Assembly: GCA_963698015.1 (NCBI GenBank)
Contig: OY969109.1
Span: 2,604,001 to 2,668,000 of the forward strand
DNA from: VAXT01 sp963698015
GTDB lineage: Bacteria > Actinomycetota > Thermoleophilia > Gaiellales > Gaiellaceae
Length of the DNA stretch: 64,000 nucleotides
Reading direction: 5' to 3'
Part shown: one piece after another, positions 43,002 through 52,160 of the stretch
How the letters are laid out: each line of letters opens with the position of its first letter
Position numbering within the stretch: the first letter of the stretch is position 1
Made by a program: the position numbers and the translations under genes
Notes under the pieces: generated by a model
What the model saw: only the letters and a program-made list of their open reading frames with translations
What the model was told of the DNA's origin: nothing
Databases searched by the model: none

Positions 43002-44017
43002 GGCGACTTGGCCAAGTAGGTGTGGCCAGCGCGGATGTTGATCGTCTTGTGCCGGCGGAAGTCCTGAACCCTGACGACGCCGCGCAGGACGCGTGTGAGC
43101 GTTCCGTCGCAACGGTCCTGGACGAGCCAGTGCGTTCCGCGCACGGTCGCCGAGCTGTACCGGCCCTTCGTCGTGAAGCGGCCCTTCCCGTTGCCCCAGA
43201 GCCTGCGCACCTGGCGCTTCCGCTTCGCGTCGACGCTGAATGCGCTCAGCGCGCGGCTGCCCCGGCAGACGCCGAAGTTCCCGCCCTGGAGGACGAGGAT
43301 CATGTACGCGTTGCGTGCACGCGACTGCTGGATCTTGAAGAGCCCGTCGTTGAAGTTCGCGCTGTTCGTCTTCCCGCCGCCGAGCCCCGCGGTCAGCTTG
43401 ATCGTTCCGTGCGTCGTGTCGACCTGGGAGCCGACCTTGATCTCGGTGGCGCCGGTGAGCGGGACGAACTTGCCGCCCGGCTGCCTGACGAGCACCTTGC
43501 CGCTGACCCTCTCCACGCCGACGATCACACCGGGCTGAGGCGTCTGAATGACGTCCGTGTCGCAATTGGCGAGGTCGCTGACATCCTCGCCGCCGGCACC
43601 CAGGGCATCGACGTCGACGATGTCGGTCATGTCCTCGGTGTCGGCGGTGTACGAGCCGGTGTACGTCCAGCGCTCGCCTGCATCGAGGAACTGGTTGCCG
43701 TTCACGTCGCCGCTGACGTAGGTCGGGACGAAGTCGTCGCTCTCGTCGAGGGGCGTCCCCGCGTCGGCGCTGATCCCGGTCAGCCCTGGTGGAATCGTGA
43801 GCAGGACGTCGCCCGTGTTGGCGACGACGGCCTGGATGTCGACCGTCGCCTTCGGCTTCACGCGGGCGGTGCACGTCTGCGTGACGTCGATCGCGGCGGC
43901 GAACGCCCGCGCGGGTGCGCTGCGCGCCGTTCCGAGGGCGAAGACGAGCGCAGCGGCGATCAGCCCCGCCGCGAGAACGGCCGGAAGCCAGAGTCGTCTG
44001 TGCCGCTTGTTCGTCAT
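42998..44017 (-). CDS. Secreted protein with C-terminal FecR-like domain
   Basis: 339 residues. Signal peptide/anchor (LWLPAVLAAGLIAAALVFALG) at ATG 44017. An N-terminal extracellular region of about 130 residues looks like a beta-sandwich adhesion or repeat domain (ATVDIQAVVANTGDVLLTIP, DVNGNQFLDAGERWTYTGSY). After a TPQPG linker a FecR-type domain follows (GVERVSGKVLVRQPGGKFVP, IKVGSQVDTTHGTIKLTAG). Conserved VDT-G-I-L is the core FecR pattern. FecR and CHASE2-cyclase genes co-occur in other bacteria, which fits the convergent CHASE2 cyclase next door. Ligand unknown. Confidence 0.8.
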   Translation of the reverse strand: MTNKRHRRLWLPAVLAAGLIAAALVFALGTARSAPARAFAAAIDVTQTCTARVKPKATVDIQAVVANTGDVLLTIPPGLTGISADAGTPLDESDDFVPTYVSGDVNGNQFLDAGERWTYTGSYTADTEDMTDIVDVDALGAGGEDVSDLANCDTDVIQTPQPGVIVGVERVSGKVLVRQPGGKFVPLTGATEIKVGSQVDTTHGTIKLTAGLGGGKTNSANFNDGLFKIQQSRARNAYMILVLQGGNFGVCRGSRALSAFSVDAKRKRQVRRLWGNGKGRFTTKGRYSSATVRGTHWLVQDRCDGTLTRVLRGVVRVQDFRRHKTINIRAGHTYLAKSP

Positions 44018-44143
44018 CGATTCACCAACCCCGTTCCTCCTGCCGCGAATCGGAGGATTACTCAACTTTTACTCTGAATCGCAGAATTCTGCAATTGCCG
44101 CTTGAGCACCGTCCGTGAATCTGTGTAGTCTCCCGCTTCGCGA

Positions 44144-44933
44144 ATGGCGCGTTCCGGCTCTGACATCCTCGGTCCACTCCCGCCTCTCGCGGACCTCTGG
44201 CGGCGCACGTTCGTCGAGCTCGTCGGGACGTTCGCGCTCGTGTTCATCGTCTGCGGGACGATCATGTCCCTCGGCCCGCAGGCCGACGCGGGCACGTTGG
44301 AGGTCGCACTCGCGACCGGCCTGACCATCGCCGTCATGGTCTCGGCCGTCGGTCACATCTCCGGAGGCCACTTCAACCCGGCGATCACGTTCGGGTTCAT
44401 CCTCACGCGGCGGATGAGCGCCCTGCTCGGCGTCGCCTACTGGGTCGCGCAGCTGCTCGGTGCGGTCCTGGCAGCCTTGCTGCTTCGCTGGATCTTCCCG
44501 GCGGCGAACCGCGACGCAGCGAACCTCGGCGCGCCGTCCGTCCACACGATCGACATCGGCGCCGCACTCGTCGTCGAAGCCCTGATCACGTTCTTCCTCG
44601 TCTGGGTCGTCTTCGCGATGACGACCGACGAGCGCAACCCGTACACGGCCGTTGCGGGGTTCGCGATCGGCTTCGTGATCGTCTTCGGCATGCTGCTCGC
44701 GTATCCGCTAACCGGCGGCTCGTTCAACCCGGCCCGTGCGTTCGGGCCCGAGCTGGTCTCGGGCTCGTGGACGCGACGCCTGGATCTACTACGTCGGCCC
44801 GCTCGCCGGCGGCGCGATCGCCGCGCTGTTGTACGACGAGGTCTACCTCCGTGCAGCAGCATCCGCTCCTGCCGACGCGCCCGAGACCAAGGCCAAGGGG
44901 CCCGGTCCGAGCGCTGCCCCGAGCGACTCGTAG
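44144..44933 (+). CDS. Aquaporin/MIP family channel, interrupted by a one-base insertion
   Basis: Six-helix water/glycerol channel. VELVGTFALVFIVCGTIM is helix 1; first half-helix GHISGGHFNPAITFGF and second GGSFNPARAFGPELVSG hold both NPA motifs. An extra base at 44772-44774 breaks the frame after VSGSW; the correct continuation AWIYYVGPLAGGAIAALLYD is in the next frame and ends at TAG 44933 with an Ala/Pro-rich tail. Corrected length about 262. A TAGTCT hexamer is 12 nt upstream of ATG 44144. Substrate (water or glycerol) is not decided. Confidence 0.88.
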
Positions 44934-44986
44934 CGAGCCCGTCCTCGTTCTGATCTCCACGTTCTGGCTCGATGCGGCCGGGCGGC

Positions 44987-44998
44987 TATAAGAGAGGA
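44987..44998 (+). promoter_or_regulatory. -10 hexamer TATAAG for the leaderless cyclase-SBP fusion gene
   Basis: TATAAG (44987-44992), then AGAGGA, then ATG 44999. AGAGGA could be taken for a Shine-Dalgarno but abuts the ATG, so a leaderless start fits better. Confidence 0.5.
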
Positions 44999-47900
44999 AT
45001 GAGCGGCTCCGAATCGATGCGCGAGGAGCGCAAGGCGGTGACGGCGCTCGACGCCGACGTCGTCGGCTCGACTGCACTCGGGGAGCGCCTCGACGCCGAG
45101 GAGGTGAGGCTCGTCGTCGGGGAGGCGATCGCCAGGATGGTGTCTGCGGTCGAGGCGCTCGGGGGCACGGTCAAGGATCTCGCCGGGGACGGGATCCTCG
45201 CGCTCTTCGGAGCCCCCGTGGCGCACGAGGACGACGCTGAACGGGCCGTCCGCGCCGGCCTGCGGATCGCCGAGGAGATGGCCGGCTACGGATCCGAGGT
45301 CGCCGCGGGCTGGGGCGTGGACGGCTTCGCGGTCCGGATCGGCGTCAACACGGGCTCGGTCGTCCTCGGCCCGATCGGCAGGGGCTCGCGCGTCGAGTAC
45401 GGTGCGACCGGCGATTCGATCAACACGGCTGCGCGGCTGCAGAAGGCCGCGGCGCCGGGCACGGTACTCGTCGGCGAGTCCACGTACCAGCTCGTGGAGA
45501 CGCTCTTCGACTGGGACGGGCCGGAGCAGTTCGAGCTCAAGGGCAAGCAGGACGAGGTCGTCGCGTACCGGGCAACAGGCGTGCGGGCGGTCCCCGGGCG
45601 GGCGCGAGGCGTCCTGGGCCTGGAGACGCCGTTCGTGGGGCGCGACGAGCAGCTGCGCGCCGCACGCGAGGCCGCGGACGCGGTGCTCGGCGGGACCGGC
45701 GGGATCCTCTTCATCACCGGCGAGGCGGGAATCGGCAAGAGCAGGCTCAGCGCCGAGGTGCGCGGGCTCGTCGAGGCGGCCGAGTCGCCGCGCGGAGCGC
45801 CGCTCTGGCTCGAAGGCCGCTGCGTCTCGTACGGCGAGTCGCTCCCCTACTGGCCGTACCGCGACGTGCTGCGCGAATGGCTCGGGGTCTCGCTCCAGGA
45901 GCCCGAGCTACGCCTGCGCGTCTCGCTGCGCCGCGAGGTCGAGCACCTCTTCGGCCAGCGGGTGCTCGAGATCTACCCGTATCTCGGCGCGATGCTCGGC
46001 CTGACCCTCGAGGCGGAGGCCGCCTCGCGCCTGGCCGAGCTCTCGCCCGAGGCCGTGCAGTACCGGACGTTCGAGGTCGTCGGCGAGCTGATCTCGCGCC
46101 TGGCCGACGAGCGTCCCGTCGTGCTGGCGATCGACGACCTGCACTGGGCCGACGCGACCTCGCTGCAGCTCACCGAGCAGCTGCTCGGGATCACCGACAC
46201 CGCGGCCGTCCTCATCGTCATCAAGCACCGGACGGAGCCGGACCACCCCTCGTGGCGCGTGAAGACGATCGCCGCCGAGCAGTATCCGCACCGTTCACGC
46301 GAGCTCGCGCTCGGGGCGCTCTCGGGAGACGCCCATCGAGAGCTTCTCGTCTCGCTGTTCGGCGAGGGCACGATCCCGCACCACCTCGAAGAGCAGATCC
46401 TGGAAGGAGCCGAGGGCAACCCGTTCTACCTCGAGGAGCTCGTCGGCACGCTCGCCGAGACAGGAGTCCTCGTTCGCGACGGCGACGGCTGGCGGTTCGA
46501 CCACGAGGCGAAGATCGTGATCCCGCCGACCGTCGAGAAGGTGATCCTCGCCCGGATCGACCGGCTCTCCGCGCGCGATCGCGACGTCCTCACGGCCGCG
46601 TCCGTCCTCGGCCGGCGTTTCGGCCTGCCGCTGCTCGAGGGCGTGACGGGCGCCGACGGGCAGCTCCAGGAGTCGCTGAACGGCCTCCAGCGCGTCGACC
46701 TGATCCGCGAGGCCCGTCGCTGGCCCGACCCCGAGTACCGGTTCAAGCACGCGCTGATCCAGGAAGCCGCGTACAGGACGCTGCTCGCCGCCGACCGCGA
46801 GGAGCTCCACCGCAAGGCGATGCGCTGGCTCGAGGAGCGCTACGCCGAGAACCGAGACGAGGTGCTCGGCCTGCTCGCGTACCACGCGCTGGCCGGGAAC
46901 GCGGAGGACGAGGCGGTGCTCTACCTGACGCGGGCCGGCGACCGCGCCCGCCTCGAGTGGGCGCTGGACGCCGCGATCGGCCACTACCGGGCGCTGCTCC
47001 CGCTGCTCGAGCGCCGCGGTGCCGACCAGGAGATCGCGCTCGTCCTCCTGAAGCTCGCGATCGCGCTCCACACCTCGCTGCGTTTCGCCGAGGCGAACGA
47101 GACGTACCAGAGGGCCTTCCAGTACTGGAAGCCGCCGACCCTAGGAACGCCGACCGCGACCCTGCGCATGAGCGGCAGTTACGTGCCACGAGTCTTCGAC
47201 CCGCGCGACGCGGGCTTCTGGCCCGACATCAACCTGTGCATGCAGCTCTTCGACCGACTAGTCGAGGCGTGGCCGGACCGGACGATCATCCCGTCGCTAG
47301 CCGAGCGCTGGGAGATCTCGGACGACGGGCTCCGCTACGTCTTCCACTTGCGGGAAGGGCTGCAGTGGTCGGACGGGACGCCCTTGACCGCACACGACTG
47401 GGTGTTCGGCATTCGGCGGATGCTCGACCCCGAGCGGCCCGGGGCCTCCGCGCCGATCTACTTCGTGCTCGAGAACGGCGAGGAGTACTTCCTCGGCCAC
47501 AGCGACGATGCGGAGGCGATCGGCGTGCGGGCGCTCGACGACCTGACCGTCGAGTTCACGCTCGTCGCGCCTGCCCCGTACTTCATGAGCGTTGTCAACC
47601 GTCCGGATTCCGGCCCCCTCCCGCAGCACGCGATCGAGCGCGACGGCGACGCCTGGACCGATCCAGAGCGACAGGTCGTCAGCGGCCCGTTCCGGCAGCT
47701 CGAGCACGGCGACGCGCGGCTCGTCCTCGTGCGGAACGAGTCCTACACGGGCGCCCACCCGGGCAACGTGGCCCGCGTCGAGATCACTCGCGCGACCGCG
47801 GACGAGGCAGCCGGGCCGCTCGAGCGCGGCGAGCTCGACCTCGTTCGCGTGATGTACACGCCGCGCACCTCGGACCACGTCCGCAGCCACGGTCGCGGAC

Positions 47901-48631
47901 ACGGCCCGCTCACGTGGATCGCCTACCTCGCATTCCGCCACTCCGATCCCGCTCTGGGAGACCGCGATCTACGGCTCGCGCTCGCGCACGCGATCGACCG
48001 CCCCGCGCTCGAGCCGCTGATGCCCGCGAACCTCGAGGTCGCGACCGGCGGTATCGTGCCACCCGCGCTTCAGGGCCACACGCCCGACATCGTCCTGCCG
48101 TTCGACCCGGACCGCGCCCGCCAGCACCTGAGGGACTCCGGAGCGCCCGGCGAGCTCGGAATCGTCGCGCAGGACGTCTGGAAGCCGCTCCTCGATGAGA
48201 TCACCCGCTCGTGGCGCGAGATTCTCGGCCTCGAGATCTCGGTGCGGGAGTGGACGGCCGAGAGCGTCGACGAGGTCGCGCCACTCGGGAAGCCGCTCGA
48301 GCTCGCACCGATCGCGGTGCTCGGCTGGCTCCCCGGCTATCCCGATCCCGAGTACTGCCTGCGTCTCATCCTGCACTCCCACGCGAAAGCCAACGAGGGG
48401 CGGTACGCATACCCGCCCTTCGACCTGCTCATCGATTCCGCCCGGCACGCCGAGACCGGCGCCAAGCGGCTCGAGCTGTACCGCCAGGCCGACCGGCTCG
48501 CGGTCGCGGAAGAGGCGGCCGTGATCCCGCTCGTCTACGGTCGGAGCATGGCCTTCGTGAGACCGGGGGTAGAGGGTTGGTGGGAGTTCGCGAAGTCGTC
48601 CGCCTCGTTCGCCGATCTCGATGTCAGATAG
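44999..48631 (+). CDS. Class III cyclase - STAND/AAA ATPase - SBP_bac_5 peptide-binding fusion
   Basis: 1210 residues without signal peptide or membrane helix. (1) Cyclase domain, about 10-190: metal Asp20 (DADVVGST) and Asp64 (LAGDGILALFG), Asn142/Arg146 in GDSINTAARLQ; the residue normally Lys is Asp60. (2) STAND-type ATPase, about 210-640: PFVGRDEQLRAA, Walker A GEAGIGKS (241-248), Walker B VLAIDDLHWAD, EGNPFYLEELV. (3) short helical region to about 705. (4) Periplasmic-type solute-binding family 5 domain, about 715-1210: LRMSGSYVPRVFDPRDAGFW, LVEAWPDRTIIPSLAERWEI, LQWSDGTPLTAHDWVFGIRR, PGYPDPEYCLRLILHSHAKA. SBP5 domains bind oligopeptides or nickel outside the cell; here it is cytoplasmic. 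Inference: a ligand-gated second-messenger or signalling ATPase. Confidence 0.92.
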   Translation: MSGSESMREERKAVTALDADVVGSTALGERLDAEEVRLVVGEAIARMVSAVEALGGTVKDLAGDGILALFGAPVAHEDDAERAVRAGLRIAEEMAGYGSEVAAGWGVDGFAVRIGVNTGSVVLGPIGRGSRVEYGATGDSINTAARLQKAAAPGTVLVGESTYQLVETLFDWDGPEQFELKGKQDEVVAYRATGVRAVPGRARGVLGLETPFVGRDEQLRAAREAADAVLGGTGGILFITGEAGIGKSRLSAEVRGLVEAAESPRGAPLWLEGRCVSYGESLPYWPYRDVLREWLGVSLQEPELRLRVSLRREVEHLFGQRVLEIYPYLGAMLGLTLEAEAASRLAELSPEAVQYRTFEVVGELISRLADERPVVLAIDDLHWADATSLQLTEQLLGITDTAAVLIVIKHRTEPDHPSWRVKTIAAEQYPHRSRELALGALSGDAHRELLVSLFGEGTIPHHLEEQILEGAEGNPFYLEELVGTLAETGVLVRDGDGWRFDHEAKIVIPPTVEKVILARIDRLSARDRDVLTAASVLGRRFGLPLLEGVTGADGQLQESLNGLQRVDLIREARRWPDPEYRFKHALIQEAAYRTLLAADREELHRKAMRWLEERYAENRDEVLGLLAYHALAGNAEDEAVLYLTRAGDRARLEWALDAAIGHYRALLPLLERRGADQEIALVLLKLAIALHTSLRFAEANETYQRAFQYWKPPTLGTPTATLRMSGSYVPRVFDPRDAGFWPDINLCMQLFDRLVEAWPDRTIIPSLAERWEISDDGLRYVFHLREGLQWSDGTPLTAHDWVFGIRRMLDPERPGASAPIYFVLENGEEYFLGHSDDAEAIGVRALDDLTVEFTLVAPAPYFMSVVNRPDSGPLPQHAIERDGDAWTDPERQVVSGPFRQLEHGDARLVLVRNESYTGAHPGNVARVEITRATADEAAGPLERGELDLVRVMYTPRTSDHVRSHGRGHGPLTWIAYLAFRHSDPALGDRDLRLALAHAIDRPALEPLMPANLEVATGGIVPPALQGHTPDIVLPFDPDRARQHLRDSGAPGELGIVAQDVWKPLLDEITRSWREILGLEISVREWTAESVDEVAPLGKPLELAPIAVLGWLPGYPDPEYCLRLILHSHAKANEGRYAYPPFDLLIDSARHAETGAKRLELYRQADRLAVAEEAAVIPLVYGRSMAFVRPGVEGWWEFAKSSASFADLDVR

Positions 48632-48660
48632 AGGAGCGCCGCGGCTACAATCCGGCCTCC

Positions 48661-48733
48661 GGCGCATTCGTCTAGTGGCCTAGGACACCGCCCTCTCACG
48701 GCGGCGGCACGGGTTCGAATCCCGTATGCGCCT
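48661..48733 (+). tRNA. tRNA-Glu (anticodon CTC)
   Basis: Acceptor GGCGCAT/ATGCGCC, D-loop with AGTGGCCTAG, anticodon stem CCGCC/GGCGG with loop CTCTCAC, T arm with GGTTCGAATCC. CCA is not encoded. No clear terminator follows. Confidence 0.93.
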
Positions 48734-48861
48734 TTCTACGCTTCCTGCTGACCGTTTCCGGTGCCTACCTGGGATCTCGCCCAATCTGGCAACCTAACGC
48801 TTCGCGGGAGCGACTAGCTGCGGCTCGCTCGCGACGTCGAGGCGGTGGGCCGGGTCAGCAA

Positions 48862-49596
48862 TTAGGCGCGACCTTCCTCGCGGGCCACCTGGACGATGAG
48901 CTCAGTCCAGACCCGACCATTGGTTCTGAAGTCCCGGAGGCCCCTGGAGTGGCTCGTATCGATGACCCCCCGGTGGAGCCCTTCGCTGCACGAGCGCCGG
49001 CTGATGCGATGCAGCGCTGCCGCACCGAATTCCCTCCGATTCGCGGCGTCTCGGGCCAACTCTGCGTGAACAGCCGCACCGCAGGCGAGCACGAAGAAAT
49101 CCGGATGCAAAGCGAACATCCTCGGCCAGTTGCCTGAGGGATGATCCTCGTCCATGGTCTCCAGGATCAGGCGGCACTGTTCTCGGCGCAGACGATTCCG
49201 CTCGGCCGCACTCGAAAACACATATTCGTCGGGCCGCGCAGCTAGGCCCATATCGATCCCGGCGAGACAGAGTTGCTCGTAGGCATCGGGGTTTGCTCGA
49301 AACAGCTTGGGAAGCGACACACGCCTGGTCCGCGCCTCTGGGTCCCGGCAGAGTGCCTTCACAGCCTTGGTGATCTGGGCCGAAGACACGGGGTCAATCT
49401 GCGCAGGGGAAATCCCCGCCGAAATTGCAATGCCCTTCTCGTAGCCGCGCATACCACCCTCGACGCACTTCCTCGTCGACTGCATGCTGCGCCCGCTGAA
49501 GTCCGGAACCTGCCAGAGGTTGAGCGCGCCTCCGCCACGGACGACTGCGCCGAGAATCAGCAGCGCGCCGATGCCCCTGAGCAACCAGCGTCCCAT
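48862..49596 (-). CDS. Hypothetical exported/anchored protein, atypical composition
   Basis: 244 residues. N-terminal hydrophobic segment (WLLRGIGALLILGAVV) then a soluble helical domain with six Cys spread over it (RKCVEGG, KALCRDP, EQLCLAG, EQCRLIL, VLACGAAV, RSCSEGL), suggesting three disulfides outside the membrane. No family recognised. Third codon positions are visibly less G/C-rich than in flanking genes, and it lies just downstream of a tRNA gene, so lateral transfer is possible. The gap 48734-48861 shows no other feature. Confidence 0.65.
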   Translation of the reverse strand: MGRWLLRGIGALLILGAVVRGGGALNLWQVPDFSGRSMQSTRKCVEGGMRGYEKGIAISAGISPAQIDPVSSAQITKAVKALCRDPEARTRRVSLPKLFRANPDAYEQLCLAGIDMGLAARPDEYVFSSAAERNRLRREQCRLILETMDEDHPSGNWPRMFALHPDFFVLACGAAVHAELARDAANRREFGAAALHRISRRSCSEGLHRGVIDTSHSRGLRDFRTNGRVWTELIVQVAREEGRA

Positions 49597-49619
49597 CGAT
49601 CATCGTCTCGACCATGGAC

Positions 49620-49631
49620 AGGTACGTACCT
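49620..49631. promoter_or_regulatory. Palindrome AGGTACGTACCT upstream of the exported-protein gene
   Basis: A 12-bp perfect palindrome about 24 bp upstream of ATG 49596. It may be an operator for a dimeric regulator; no regulator gene is adjacent. Confidence 0.35.
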
Positions 49632-49680
49632 ATCCCCCGCAAGGGTGAACCGGCGGCCTGAAGCTCGACGTTCGACGAAT

Positions 49681-49693
49681 GCCTCTGAGAGGC
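49681..49693 (-). terminator. Possible terminator hairpin after the GPDPase-type membrane gene
   Basis: GCCTCT and AGAGGC pair around one base, immediately after the TAA at 49695. No T-run follows on the minus strand, so it may stabilise rather than terminate. Confidence 0.35.
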
Positions 49694-49694
49694 T

Positions 49695-50449
49695 TTAGGC
49701 CGGGGTCGCGGGCGGCGGCTCGTCCGTCGGAGCTTCCGCGGGTGGTTCTTCGGCCGGTGTGGCCTCGACCGCCGCAGGTGCGACCTGCTCCTGCGCCGCG
49801 CTCAGCCTGAAGTAGAGCACCGTCAGGACGAGCGCGAAGAACGGCGCGGTCAGCGTTCCCGAGACGACCGTCGAGACGAAGTTCTTCAGCCAGTCGGCGA
49901 GCGGACTGAGGATCAGCGCAAGGACGATCGCGAAGCCGATGTAGATCAGCGACCGTGAGGACGACGATGCCGAGGACGCGCCAGAAATGGCCGCGCGTCA
50001 GGTCGAAGCTCCGGCTGAACGACTCGCCGGCGCTCTTCCCTTCGATCACGATCGACGGCACGATCAAGCACCAGAAGGTCAGGAGCACGAGCCCCGGGAC
50101 GATGAGCAGGACGAACCCGATGGCTGATCCCGATCCCGGCGATCAGCCCGGCCACGAGAACGGCAGCGAGGTGCGCTCTCGCGGCCTCGAACGTGTCGCT
50201 CACCGAGAGATCCGCACGGCCGTCGCGGACGTCGTCGACCGCCTTCACGAGCGTGGCCTGAAGCCAGAAGATCGCGACGAGCGATATCAACGCCGCGAGG
50301 ATCGCGCCGACCCAGGTCAGGATCGCGACCAGCAGCACGCCGACCAGCGCGACCGCGAGATAGACGACGAACGAGATCGACAGCAGGTGCCGCCAATGCG
50401 CCTTGTACAGGTTCCAGGCCTCGCCGATGACGCCGCTGGTCGGGCTCAT
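49695..50449 (-). CDS. GPDPase-membrane-domain-like protein, interrupted by two one-base insertions
   Basis: Corrected length about 250. Opening GVIGEAWNLYKAHWRHLLSI followed by hydrophobic helices VVYLAVALVGVLLVAILTWV, ILAALISLVAIFWLQATLV, a soluble VKAVDDVRDGRADLSVSDTF segment, then the frame breaks (extra base at 50122-50123) and resumes with TFWCLIVPSIVIEGKSAGES and FDLTRGHFWRVLGIVVLTV. It breaks again (49950-49951) and resumes LIYIGFAIVLALILSPLADW, ending in an Ala/Pro/Glu tail. The WxxxxxL/IVEGKSAxxSxxRSxxLTRG pattern is that of the glycerophosphodiesterase membrane domain family. Function unknown. Confidence 0.75.
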
Positions 50450-50461
50450 GCTCGGCGGAGC

Positions 50462-52160
50462 CTAAGCGTTGCCGCCGAGCGAGACAACCTCGCGCACCGT
50501 GCCGGCCCGCTGATGCGTCGCCTCGATCCCGAGCTCGCCGCCCTCCGGCGCCTCGATCACCCACTCGAGCTTGGTCAGGTCGGCGGTCGAATCGTCGCCG
50601 CCCCACCAGAGGACGCTGCGCCGGTGCACGCGGCCCTCGAGCTGGCCCGCCTCGGTCTTCTGCTCGCCGACGACGAGCTCGGCGCCTTCCGGAAGCATCA
50701 GCTCGACCTCGAGCGGCCGCACCGCCTTGCGCTCGATCGCCTTCTGCGTCACCTGCGTCGGCAGCCAGCCGGTGTTCTGGAGGACGAGCCGCACCTTGTA
50801 CGTCCCCTCCCCCACGTCGTCCACGTCCAGTGACTTGACCTCGAGCCGCGGCGAGATCAGCAGGTGCCAGAGCGCCCAGTCCGAGTGCGGCGCGATCTCG
50901 GCCTCGAGGAACTGCGGCGGCACGTTCCCCCAGCAGTACATGACGTCCCAGCCGCCGAGCTCGACCTTGCCCAGCTGCGGATGGTCGAACTCGTACCAGT
51001 CGACGTAGCCCTTCCCGTCGAGCTGCTCGTCGTTCCAGCGCAGCAGCTTGAGGTCGTCCTCGGGCGGGTGCTCCTTCATCCACTCGATGAAGCCGTAGTC
51101 CTCGATGCCCGCCTGGCGCTGCGGGCTCCAGAACTCGGTCGTCCACGAGATAGACGCCGACGTGGTCGTAGAACCAGTCCGTCGTCGAGCCGGTGATCGA
51201 CGTCTTCGGGTCGTACTTGAACTCGTGGAAGATCGAGATCGCCGGATAGCCGGTGCGCTTCGTCGCCTCGGCGCCGATCAGCTTGTAGGCGCGGAGGTCG
51301 GGAGTCGGGAAGTGGTCGTCGTCGTAGCCGCCGTACGGCCGCAGATGAACGCCCGAGAACGTGTGGTACGCGATGTAGCCGGTGATGTTCGGCCGCGCGA
51401 CGATCGCCTCCATGTGCGCACGCGTCTCCGGCTCCGAGAGCGGGAACGGCCCGGCGCCGTACTGCTCGCCCTCGGGTTTCCATTCGACCGGGAAGTTGCG
51501 GTTCAGGTCGAGGCCCTCGTGCGGCGGCGCGACCTTGATCTGGACGCCGTCGTAGTTCCGGATCAGCCCCTCCCAGAGCAGCCGGTAGAACGTGCCGTCC
51601 TCGGGCCCCTCGTCCGGGTCGCGCGGCGTCAGCAGGCGCGGATCGTCCGGGTGCGTCTTCCAGGCTCCGTTCGGGTCCTCGAGACGCATCATCAGGATCC
51701 GCCCGTCGCCGTCGAGGTCCTCCTCGTACAGCCCGTCCTGCTCGTCGAGCCGCGGATACGGCCGAACGCTCGAGCGGACGAAGCGCGGCTTGTCCGCGAG
51801 CGCCGCCTCGGCGCCGTCCGGGGTCAGCCGCGGCACGACGTAGAAGACGCGCGTGTCGAGGCAGCGCGTCACCTTGGGATCGCTCCCGTAGCCGCGCAGG
51901 AGCTTGTCGAGCAGGTGCAGCGCCGCCGTGCAGCCGGTCACCTCGAGCGCGTGGATGTTCGCCTCGACGAGGAAGCCGGGCTTGTCGAGGTCGGCTCCGG
52001 TCTCGAAGTTCGTGACGGTCGCCAGCCAGATGTCGCGGTCCTCGTAGGACTTGCCGATGCTCTCGACGCGGAAGAGCTCCGGCTGCTCCTCGGCCCAGCC
52101 CTGGAGGATCTCGGTCAGCTCGTCGTACCGGTAGAACCGGTCGAATGCGACGTCAGGCAT
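50462..52160 (-). CDS. M14 zinc carboxypeptidase, interrupted by a one-base insertion
   Basis: About 565 residues when corrected. FDRFYRYDELTEILQGWAEE opening; zinc ligands EANIHALEVTG (HxxE) and YIAYHTFSGVHLRPYGG (His); GLDLNRNFPVEWKPEGEQYG is the substrate Asn-Arg motif. An extra base at 51146 breaks the frame directly before the catalytic Glu, which is expected in WTTEFWSPQRQAG in the next frame. The C-terminal 200 residues (KEHPPEDDLKLLRWNDEQLD onward) form a beta-rich domain. No signal peptide. ATG 52160, 6 nt after TAAGCT, so likely leaderless. Confidence 0.85.

Noticed and set aside
41921..44077. 718-codon plus-strand frame covering the cyclase end and the FecR gene
   Set aside because: Composite of an out-of-frame reading of the cyclase and antisense of FecR; no recognisable domain.
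45877..48198. Second long frame (773 codons) inside the cyclase-SBP fusion gene
   Set aside because: Arg/Ala-rich out-of-frame shadow of the intact 1210-residue frame.
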